From contig JAMCRB010000022.1 of NCBI GenBank assembly GCA_023380435.1, positions 1-13,286 on the forward strand: a stretch of 13,286 nt of DNA, read 5' to 3'. The notes under the pieces are model-generated. The model was not told where the DNA came from. It was given only the letters and a program-made list of their open reading frames with translations, and did not search any database. Origin of the DNA: Candidatus Parvarchaeota archaeon (lineage in GTDB: Archaea > Nanobdellota > Nanobdellia > Parvarchaeales > Parvarchaeaceae). Of this stretch, positions 7,397 to 13,286 are shown one piece after another. Numbering within the stretch: position 1 is the stretch's first letter; each line of letters starts with the position of its first letter. The position numbers were made by a program, and so were the translations under genes.

Positions 7397-7397
7397 A

Positions 7398-8288
7398 TCA
7401 CGCAGTAGTGACCGTTACTGTCTCTCCATCAAAAAGCAGCGTGTGTTCAAACTGGGCCACAAGTCCGTTGTCACGCTCTTTTAGAACGTTGAACTCCGTC
7501 AATGCTCCTGCTGAGACCAGACTTCTGAGCTCGAGTTCTGCTACTTTTCCAAACTTCCCTATTATCCAGCGCTTTGCGAACGGAAGGCTGTTGTATTCTT
7601 TCTCTATAAAACCAAGAATCTCCCTGCCCATCGCGCTCCTTACCGGTCTGGTTTCTACGAATCCCAGTATCTGTACCTCTGAGCTGTCTACAACATATCC
7701 GCCGCCGGTTGTGGCAAAAGGCTCTATAGCTATTGCCCCTTCTTTTTTCAGTGGGCGGGAATAACTTCCGGATATGTTCGGTATGAACCCTTCCTCATGC
7801 AAGTCATATCTTCCAACGCCGTGGCCTCCGAGATTTACTATCGGAGAGAAACCCCTGGACTTGATCTTGTTTTCAATCACCCGCCCTATCTCATTGACAT
7901 CCAAGCCGGGTCTCGCTATCTCTATTGCTGCTTGAAGCGCGTCTCTTGCTGCGGTTATGAGCTCAGTGTCGCGCTCGCCGACCGCTACCGTAGCCGCAGT
8001 ATCCGATAGAAAACCGTCAACGCTTGCGCCAACATCTATTTTCAGAACGTCGCCTTTTTTCAATGTAATGTCATCCTGGAATCTCGGAGTGTAATGTGCT
8101 GCAATCTGATTTATCGACAGGTTTGGCGGAAACGAAGGCTTCGCTCCCATGTCCTTTATTTTCCCCTCTATCGCTTCTGCTATGCTTATCAGCGTTGATC
8201 CGGGGACCGCTAATTTTATACCGGTCTCTCTGGCCTCTTTGCCTATCCTGCCCGCTAGGAGCCAATTTTCTTTTTCTTTTGAATCCAT
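7398..8288 (-). CDS. map: Type II methionine aminopeptidase
   Basis: Cytoplasmic metalloprotease removing the initiator methionine from nascent proteins. At 296 residues it matches archaeal MetAP2. The five metal ligands are visible: Asp85 (KIDVG), Asp96 (LSDTA), His156 (GGHGVG), Glu189 (AIEPF) and Glu281 (AQFEHT). His65 (AAHYTP) and His164 (DLHEEG) match substrate-side histidines of the family. The insert between His164 and the C-terminal sheet (about 206-270) is characteristic of the type II enzyme. It is the first gene of the map-fen-DUF357 operon, with a 1-nt gap to fen. A TATA-like box lies about 41 nt before the ATG, giving a predicted leader of about 14 nt. A housekeeping gene with no visible anomaly. 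Confidence 0.96.
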   Translation of the reverse strand: MDSKEKENWLLAGRIGKEARETGIKLAVPGSTLISIAEAIEGKIKDMGAKPSFPPNLSINQIAAHYTPRFQDDITLKKGDVLKIDVGASVDGFLSDTAATVAVGERDTELITAARDALQAAIEIARPGLDVNEIGRVIENKIKSRGFSPIVNLGGHGVGRYDLHEEGFIPNISGSYSRPLKKEGAIAIEPFATTGGGYVVDSSEVQILGFVETRPVRSAMGREILGFIEKEYNSLPFAKRWIIGKFGKVAELELRSLVSAGALTEFNVLKERDNGLVAQFEHTLLFDGETVTVTTA

Positions 8289-8324
8289 AACTGATTTTCA
8301 CTCAACTATCTGAGGTCTGCCACG

Positions 8325-8333
8325 ATTATAAAG
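8325..8333 (-). promoter_or_regulatory. TATA-like box before map
   Basis: The minus strand reads CTTTATAAT, centred about 41 nt before the map ATG, in the 53-nt gap after polB. Predicted transcription start is near 8302. No strong Shine-Dalgarno is seen in the short leader. Confidence 0.45.
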
Positions 8334-8341
8334 TTTTAAGA

Positions 8342-10678
8342 TTATTTTTTAGATGCGTCAAAGAAGTCGCCAAGAGAACTGTCTTTCCTTCCAATGAAAT
8401 CTTCTTCCTTGAGCCCAAAAACCTCAAAAATAGACATCACGGAAGGCAGAACCTGGTTGTCTACGTAGTACTGGGGGTCGTATTTTATTTTATTTTGCTT
8501 TGCTATATCGAATAGCACTGCTCTTTCAGATATACTGTCGCCCGGTTTTCCTTTTGATATTATGTAGCGTATGGTGTCGCCGCTGGAGAATTTTCTGCCG
8601 CTTTTTTCGGCTGCCGAAACGTGCCTACCGGTCTGATGGTAGCTGCTTATGTCCTTTCTCAGCCTGGTCAATATGCCAAGTTTCTCCAGCGGTATAGTCC
8701 CAGAATTTATGCGGTTTACCACGTCCTTAACATATGACACGGCAGAGTCAAAGTCGTTTTTTATAAGTATGAATTCAAGAACTCTCCTCTGAGTTTCCTT
8801 TGCTATTACTGCCCAGTCCCGCCTTACCGACTGAAATCCTTTTATTATCAAGTTTGAGGAAGAATCGCACATTGCATATTTTTTCTTCGCGCCTTTCATC
8901 CCGCTCTTTGATGATACGAAAAGCGCTCTGAGATAAACGCCCTGAAGCTCCAATTCCATTGGTTTTGGAAGCTTTGAGTTTATCGCGGATATCAATCCGT
9001 TTATCTCCCCGCTTATGCCTTCTTTCGTTATGAACGCCGAGTCCGTGTCAGCGTATATTACGTCGAAGCCCATGGACATCGCGGTGTCTATGACGCTGTG
9101 GACGTAATCCCGCCCATAGGAGGTTATAGCACCGGCGCATTCAAAGCAGTACCATCTGGAATTGTAGTAGCCCAGGTATCCATAGAAGCCGTTTGCGACC
9201 AGCTTCAGCACCATCACTCTGGCTTTCAGCCTGGAATCATCGGGATAAAGCTTTAATCTGGACTTTGCATCGAACCTCAAATTCAGTATTTCCTCCACAA
9301 CACTCGGTATCAGCCCGACCTTTTCATCTTTTTTTGCAAATGAGACCACATTAGAATCGTGTTTTATAGTCGAAGGACATATGTTGTGGGAAACTATTAT
9401 GCTGGGGTACAGGCTCCTGAAGTCTGCCACTGCCACATCCTTGTATAGCCCTGGTTTTGGCTGGAACACAAAGGCGCCCTCGTTTATCTTCCTCATCCTG
9501 CTCTCTACCTCGAATTCAGACGGTTTATTCGGTATAAGCTCCCCTATTTTATGCGCTTTCCTCATGATCAAGTTTTCGACGACCGCTCCAGTTGTCATTC
9601 TGGATACGTCTGAAAAAGTCTGTCCAATCAGCTTGTTGAACTCGGATATCAAAGGCATCAATCTGGAGTAAAGTTTAAAGGTCAGGTGTGAATCCTGCAT
9701 GCAGTATGTGCACAGGGAGGTCGCGGCTGCCCCGTCAGAAAAGACTTCATCCACTTTTTCCCAGTCGAAATCCCCTTTTTTCTCGTTCAGGACCTCGGAT
9801 GCGACTTCCCTCAAAGTAAGAACTTCGGTCTTAAGGTTATAAATCGCGTATATGTTCCTTATAAAATCCAAGATATCTATATGCGCGGTCCCGTTTATCT
9901 CGGAGAATTTTCTGCTCTGGCCTTTTGATTTTATCTCGAATCCATTGAAAAGCGGTTTAATCCCCAGAATCCTGGCTCTTTCCTGTATGTATGGCATGTC
10001 AAACGAGTCTGAATTGTAACCTACTATGGCATTCGCTCCCGATTTTGAAAAAGTTTCCGTGAATTTCATTATCATCTGTGCTTCGTCTTCTACCCTTTCT
10101 ATGTTCTCTCCTTCAGCCTTTAGCCAGGTTATACAGTGCTGATTCGAACCGTCGGAGAAGGATATCGCGATTATTGGGTCCACCTTTGAGTCAGGAAAAG
10201 ACCTTTTTGAGAAAGTTTCTATATCAAATGCCATGGCTTTTATCGGAGCCTCCGCAAGCTTCAATTTCGAAATAGACTTTATCCTGTCGCCGTCGACATC
10301 TACCCTTACCAGGTCATAACTGCCTATCTCATTGTCAAGAAGATATCTTTTGTAGAACGGGATATCGGCTTCGTACACCCTAAAACTTAACTGTCTCAAT
10401 TTTGGAACATCCTCTGGTAGTTTTGTGAATACCTTACAGACTTTTATCTTCCTTCCCAAACGAAGCATTTCGGTTTCCTGTATCTCCTCTATGAATGGCA
10501 TGTCCTTTGTTTCAGGCGTGAGCGAAGCTCTGTCGGATTCGACAAAACAATATGGTCTAAAAGACGGGTCATAAAGTATTACTCTGCCTGAATCCGGCTG
10601 CATGCAAAAAAGCCGCACTACTGGCTTGCCATCGATAACTATATAATCCGCATCCAACACGAAAACATCGATGCTCAT
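8342..10678 (-). CDS. polB: Family-B DNA polymerase with 3'-5' exonuclease
   Basis: Replicative-type DNA polymerase, 778 residues, the usual size for archaeal PolB; no intein is present. The proofreading motifs are complete: Exo I FDIET (Asp152, Glu154), Exo II GYNSDSFDMPY (Asp224) and Exo III YCMQD (Tyr325, Asp329). The polymerase motifs are also complete: motif A DFRSLYPS (Asp419), motif B KLVANGFYG (492-500) and motif C YADTDS (Asp544, Asp546), followed by the KKKY element at 598-601. Motif B has Asn-Gly where many relatives have Asn-Ser. The last residues, DSSLGDFF (766-773), form a PCNA-interaction-like peptide with Asp in place of the usual first Gln. ATG 10678 is the natural start, and the protein begins at the expected N-terminal strand. 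map follows 53 nt downstream with its own promoter-like box. Confidence 0.97.
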   Translation of the reverse strand: MSIDVFVLDADYIVIDGKPVVRLFCMQPDSGRVILYDPSFRPYCFVESDRASLTPETKDMPFIEEIQETEMLRLGRKIKVCKVFTKLPEDVPKLRQLSFRVYEADIPFYKRYLLDNEIGSYDLVRVDVDGDRIKSISKLKLAEAPIKAMAFDIETFSKRSFPDSKVDPIIAISFSDGSNQHCITWLKAEGENIERVEDEAQMIMKFTETFSKSGANAIVGYNSDSFDMPYIQERARILGIKPLFNGFEIKSKGQSRKFSEINGTAHIDILDFIRNIYAIYNLKTEVLTLREVASEVLNEKKGDFDWEKVDEVFSDGAAATSLCTYCMQDSHLTFKLYSRLMPLISEFNKLIGQTFSDVSRMTTGAVVENLIMRKAHKIGELIPNKPSEFEVESRMRKINEGAFVFQPKPGLYKDVAVADFRSLYPSIIVSHNICPSTIKHDSNVVSFAKKDEKVGLIPSVVEEILNLRFDAKSRLKLYPDDSRLKARVMVLKLVANGFYGYLGYYNSRWYCFECAGAITSYGRDYVHSVIDTAMSMGFDVIYADTDSAFITKEGISGEINGLISAINSKLPKPMELELQGVYLRALFVSSKSGMKGAKKKYAMCDSSSNLIIKGFQSVRRDWAVIAKETQRRVLEFILIKNDFDSAVSYVKDVVNRINSGTIPLEKLGILTRLRKDISSYHQTGRHVSAAEKSGRKFSSGDTIRYIISKGKPGDSISERAVLFDIAKQNKIKYDPQYYVDNQVLPSVMSIFEVFGLKEEDFIGRKDSSLGDFFDASKK

Positions 10679-10700
10679 TATAATACCAACAGGCCTGCGG

Positions 10701-10708
10701 TTAAATAC
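10701..10708 (-). promoter_or_regulatory. TATA-like sequence before polB
   Basis: The minus strand reads GTATTTAA, centred about 27 nt before the polB ATG, in the 48-nt gap after glmS. The spacing fits leaderless transcription; the sequence match is modest. Confidence 0.4.
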
Positions 10709-10726
10709 ACTTTATGTCTTATGCGC

Positions 10727-12481
10727 TCATTTGACCGTAACAGACTTCGCTAGGTTTCTTGGATGGTCTGGGTCTATCCCTTTTGCAATTGAAAGCTTGT
10801 AAGCGAGCAGCTGGCTTATTATTATCTGGGTCACAAAGCTGAAAACTCCTGCCGGCTGGGAGCGTATGAAGAAATCAAAGGACTTGTCACTTTCTTCTGA
10901 TATCCCTATTACTTTCCCTCCTCTTGATTTTATTTCGTCTATGTTATTTGAGGTAGTTGATGCATTCTTTTTAGTTATCAAAGAGACGACATAAAGGTCC
11001 CTTTGAACCAGGGCAAGCGGCCCGTGCTTAAACATCGCCCCGTCGATTGCTTCAGCATGAGCGTATGCTATCTCCTTCACTTTAAGTGCGGCTTCCTGGG
11101 CTGAGATGTAATCTACGCCCCTGCCTATGAAAAAGAGGCCGTCTTTATTCTTTAGTATCCTTACAGCCTTGTCGATGGCTTTATAGAGCGACGGTACGAA
11201 TATGTTGTAGACATTCAGGCTCAGCAGCTTAAGGTCTGGCAATATTTCTTCCTCGTTTCCGGCGGCGTAGTAGGCCAGAAGCGTAAGGATTATCGCAGAC
11301 ATTATGAATGTTTTTGTGGCTGCTACCGCTATCTCCTGTCCGGCTGACATGTCTATATTATAATCCACAGAATTCGAAAGAGTCGAACCCTTGACATTTA
11401 TTAATCCTATTTTCTTCAGGTCCTTTACCGAAGGCAGAGAATTTATCAGGTCTGCCGTCTCGCCGCTTTGCGATACTATTATTACCACGTCATTTTTTGA
11501 CATGGTACGTCTATACGACGGCAGGTCTTGGCTTTGTACAGCCACTGATTTTATGCCGTTTTTTATCATCATATTGGCACCTATGCTTGCAGCGTAAAAG
11601 GAAGAACCGGAGCCTGATATGTAGACGGTTGCTTTCTTGTTTATTAGTTTTGAGGCCTTCTTTATAGCAGGAAGGCTGTTTTCCAAAAGGCGCCTGATAA
11701 GGGCAGGCTGCTCGAGTATCTCCTTCTCCATGAAATGCTTGTATCTTCCCCTGTCTATCTCTTCATACGAGAAATTGACGGTTTTTACGGGATGGTCCTG
11801 GTCTTTTCCAATCATGCTTTTTATACTGTAACCGTTCCGTCTTATCGCTGCAATTTCGCCATCGTGCATGAAGACGACTTTGTTTGTGTATTTCAGGAAT
11901 GAAGGGACATCGCTTGAAACGAAAGTACCGGAGCCTGAAACCCCCAAAACTAGCGGAGAACCGTTCTTTACCGCATATATCGAATCATCTGCGCTTGAGA
12001 TCACTGCAAAAGAAGACGAGCCTTTGACCTTATTGGCTGCAGAAATTATGGCATTTTCCAAACTTTTCCCTTTTTTCATCTCTTCCTCAATTAAATGAGA
12101 TATTACTTCTGTGTCGGTGCCCGATACAAACCTGTGGTTCTGAAGGCTATTTTTCAGTTCTTCGAGGTTCTCTATTATTCCGTTGTGGACGACTGCTATC
12201 TTCCCGCTGCAATCAAGCTGTGGATGCGCATTTACTCTGTTGACTTCCCCGTGCGTAGCCCACCTTGTATGGAAAATCCCTCTATTGGAGCTCTCGCCAT
12301 CCAGCGGGTATTTTGAAAGAACGCTGCTTATCCTTCCGGCGTCTTTCTTTACAGAAAGCTTGCCCTTTGAATCAAAAGCGCAGCCAAAGCTATCATAACC
12401 TCTATACTCCAGGTTTTTTATGCCTTCAACCAAGTATGGTATTGCATTATCAGTTCCGTTATATCCTATTATCCCGCACAT
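10727..12481 (-). CDS. glmS: Glutamine--fructose-6-phosphate aminotransferase (isomerizing)
   Basis: Makes glucosamine-6-phosphate from fructose-6-phosphate and glutamine, the entry step to UDP-GlcNAc and hence to glycans. At 584 residues it is slightly shorter than bacterial GlmS (about 609). The N-terminal Ntn glutaminase domain starts MCGIIGY with Cys2 as the nucleophile, then EYRGYDS, HTRWATHG (71-78), VVHNGIIEN (Asn100, Gly101) and SGTDTE (120-125). The first SIS domain has YISGSGSSFYAA and SQSGETADL (337-345). The second has VKEIAYAHAEA and FKHGPLA (His486), and the C-terminus PRNLAKSVTVK carries the conserved Lys579. All expected catalytic residues are present. Cys2 requires removal of Met1. 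TGATC lies 5 nt before the ATG and could pair with the 16S 3' end. Near-certain identity. Confidence 0.97.
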   Translation of the reverse strand: MCGIIGYNGTDNAIPYLVEGIKNLEYRGYDSFGCAFDSKGKLSVKKDAGRISSVLSKYPLDGESSNRGIFHTRWATHGEVNRVNAHPQLDCSGKIAVVHNGIIENLEELKNSLQNHRFVSGTDTEVISHLIEEEMKKGKSLENAIISAANKVKGSSSFAVISSADDSIYAVKNGSPLVLGVSGSGTFVSSDVPSFLKYTNKVVFMHDGEIAAIRRNGYSIKSMIGKDQDHPVKTVNFSYEEIDRGRYKHFMEKEILEQPALIRRLLENSLPAIKKASKLINKKATVYISGSGSSFYAASIGANMMIKNGIKSVAVQSQDLPSYRRTMSKNDVVIIVSQSGETADLINSLPSVKDLKKIGLINVKGSTLSNSVDYNIDMSAGQEIAVAATKTFIMSAIILTLLAYYAAGNEEEILPDLKLLSLNVYNIFVPSLYKAIDKAVRILKNKDGLFFIGRGVDYISAQEAALKVKEIAYAHAEAIDGAMFKHGPLALVQRDLYVVSLITKKNASTTSNNIDEIKSRGGKVIGISEESDKSFDFFIRSQPAGVFSFVTQIIISQLLAYKLSIAKGIDPDHPRNLAKSVTVK

Positions 12482-12508
12482 AAATGATCAGCTATTGTTT
12501 TGATAAGA

Positions 12509-12521
12509 AAGACAAGATAGC
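12509..12521 (+). repeat. 13-bp direct repeat, copy 1 (glmS side)
   Basis: AAGACAAGATAGC, identical to 12621-12633 and on the same strand. It lies just downstream of the glmS TATA-like box in the direction of glmS transcription, where a bound repressor would block transcription initiation. Function is inferred from position only. Confidence 0.6.
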
Positions 12522-12525
12522 AACT

Positions 12526-12537
12526 AGTATTTAACGC
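12526..12537 (-). promoter_or_regulatory. TATA-like box of glmS
   Basis: The minus strand reads GCGTTAAATACT, centred about 50 nt before the glmS ATG, predicting a start near 12505 and a leader of about 25 nt. Copy 1 of the direct repeat falls between this box and the predicted start site. Confidence 0.45.
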
Positions 12538-12572
12538 TTATTATATCCCAATTCGGGCAAATGCTGAAGAAA

Positions 12573-12595
12573 CCCGGGCATTTATCCGTGCCGGG
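12573..12595. other. GC-rich hairpin in the glmS/regulator divergent region
   Basis: CCCGGGCA and TGCCGGG pair through seven base pairs with one bulged G and an 8-nt loop (12581-12588). A second inverted repeat, AAATGC at 12559-12564 with GCATTT at 12578-12583, overlaps it, so the two structures exclude each other. There is no U-tract, so it is not an obvious terminator. It lies between the two promoters and has no known role. Confidence 0.4.
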
Positions 12596-12605
12596 ACAGC
12601 AAAAG

Positions 12606-12619
12606 ATTAATATATATGT
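12606..12619 (+). promoter_or_regulatory. TATA promoter of the divergent regulator gene
   Basis: TTAATATATATGTT (12607-12620 region), centred about 27 nt before the ATG at 12640, fits a leaderless archaeal promoter. The core is nearly palindromic, so it might also work toward the minus strand. Confidence 0.6.
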
Positions 12620-12620
12620 T

Positions 12621-12633
12621 AAGACAAGATAGC
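12621..12633 (+). repeat. 13-bp direct repeat, copy 2 (regulator side)
   Basis: AAGACAAGATAGC, identical to copy 1 at 12509-12521. It lies between the TATA box and the start codon of the 12640 gene, a typical archaeal repressor-operator position. The overlapping 9-mer ATAGCTGAT (12629-12637) also appears in mirror orientation before glmS (12487-12495). Confidence 0.6.
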
Positions 12634-12639
12634 TGATAT

Positions 12640-13286
12640 ATGAAGACATACATACTTAAGAACGACGATGAAAAATATTTTATAAAAGAGACAAAGCTCA
12701 GCAGCGACCTGCAGGACGCCAAACTCCTGACCGGCGAGCCTTACTCCCGCATATTGGGCACTCTTTCCAAAAAACCACTGGGTTCTGAGGCCTTGGCAAA
12801 AGCTATAAAACTCAACAGAAAAAGGACCGAGCTTGCAGCTGAAAAACTTGACAAAGCTGGCCTGATAAAAACCGAGGAGAAGGGCAGCAGAAAGAATTAT
12901 TCCCTCAATGTAGGGGCGATTTCATTTGAACTTTCCCCTGGAGAGGAGAAATTTGATGTAAGAGAAAAGAGGATAAAAGAGCGTGGAACCTCCAGATTTT
13001 ACGATGGAATATTGAAAGAGGGCAGATTTGACGGTTATATATGTGTGGGCTCGCCGGATCCACATGGAGAGTATAAGGCCATAGCAAGAGATACCCACTA
13101 TGCGATGTACCTGTCTATGTTCTTTGGGCAATTTGTCGATTTCCCGGGAAAGCCACCGACCGTGCTGGATACTGATGTCATATCAAAGAACCTTTTCAAA
13201 AACAACCTTATAGTTATAGGCGGCCCAGTGACAAACCTTGTAACCAGAGAGATAAACAGTTATCTTCCTGTAAAATTCGTCAAAGA
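12640..13286 (+). CDS. Winged-helix regulator-like protein with S-layer-like C-terminal domain (partial, runs off the right edge)
   Basis: 215 residues are present; the frame is open at the window edge. Residues about 33-90 look like a winged helix-turn-helix: ILGTLSKKPLGSEALAKAIK, then KRTELAAEKLDKAGLIKTEE and a basic wing (KGSRKNYSL), as in ArsR/TrmB-like archaeal regulators. A charged linker follows. Residues about 132-215 form a second domain with GYICVGSPDPHGEYKAIARD, HYAMYLSMFFGQF and NLIVIGGPVTNLVTREIN. The VGGP-like strand resembles segments of archaeal S-layer C-terminal or cell-wall-binding-type domains; the match is from memory and tentative. It is transcribed divergently from glmS, with a leaderless promoter and a shared repeat in between, consistent with an autoregulator that also controls glmS. 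ATG 12640 is chosen by promoter spacing. Minus-strand frames in this span are shadows. Confidence 0.8.
   Translation, partial: MKTYILKNDDEKYFIKETKLSSDLQDAKLLTGEPYSRILGTLSKKPLGSEALAKAIKLNRKRTELAAEKLDKAGLIKTEEKGSRKNYSLNVGAISFELSPGEEKFDVREKRIKERGTSRFYDGILKEGRFDGYICVGSPDPHGEYKAIARDTHYAMYLSMFFGQFVDFPGKPPTVLDTDVISKNLFKNNLIVIGGPVTNLVTREINSYLPVKFVK

Noticed and set aside
7408..7764. 118-codon plus-strand frame within map
   Set aside because: Antisense to the MetAP2 catalytic domain; Ser/Pro-rich composition is the mirror of the real coding strand.
12573..12595. Hairpin as an intrinsic terminator or as a riboswitch of glmS
   Set aside because: No U-tract follows on either strand, and it lies upstream of the predicted glmS start site; no glmS ribozyme core is seen.
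12905..13131. Two overlapping minus-strand frames near the right edge
   Set aside because: Shadows of the 12640 regulator gene, whose continuous frame, promoter and domain pattern are better supported.

Overview
The window looks like a piece of a small archaeal chromosome, probably from the DPANN group and perhaps Micrarchaeota-like. The domain call is firm: family-B DNA polymerase, FEN1/XPG nuclease, type II methionine aminopeptidase, diphthine synthase and a DUF357 protein are all archaeal-type. TATA-like boxes sit about 27 nt before several start codons, as expected for leaderless archaeal transcription. The phylum call is an inference from compact packing, frequent ATA/AGA codons and many single-pass Ser/Thr/Asn-rich surface proteins. 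No rRNA, tRNA, CRISPR array, insertion sequence or integrase was seen.

Layout. At the left edge lies the 3' part of a plus-strand diphthine synthase gene (1-641). It converges, with a 4-nt gap, on a minus-strand block of five membrane-anchored, extracytoplasmic beta-rich proteins (6043 down to 646). Four of the five look like divergent paralogs: each has one N-terminal membrane anchor, CARDB/COG1361-like beta-sandwich segments, and a Tyr-x-Tyr strand 13 to 21 residues from the C-terminus. The fifth, transcribed first, is cysteine-free and seems to contain three repeated beta units. No function is known for this block; it is the best candidate here for an undescribed envelope structure.

Next comes a minus-strand information-processing block: map, fen and a DUF357 gene (8288 to 6130) in one tightly coupled operon, preceded by polB (10678-8342) with its own promoter-like sequence. 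Both PolB and FEN1 end in PCNA-binding-like peptides.

The right part holds glmS (12481-10727, minus strand), which starts the amino-sugar pathway feeding UDP-GlcNAc and surface glycans. Divergent from it is a partial plus-strand gene (12640 to the right edge) for a winged-helix protein with an unusual C-terminal domain. The 158-nt region between them carries an exact 13-bp direct repeat placed just downstream of each TATA-like box, a mirrored 9-mer next to each start codon, and a GC-rich hairpin. This suggests that the divergent protein controls itself and glmS, though that is untested.
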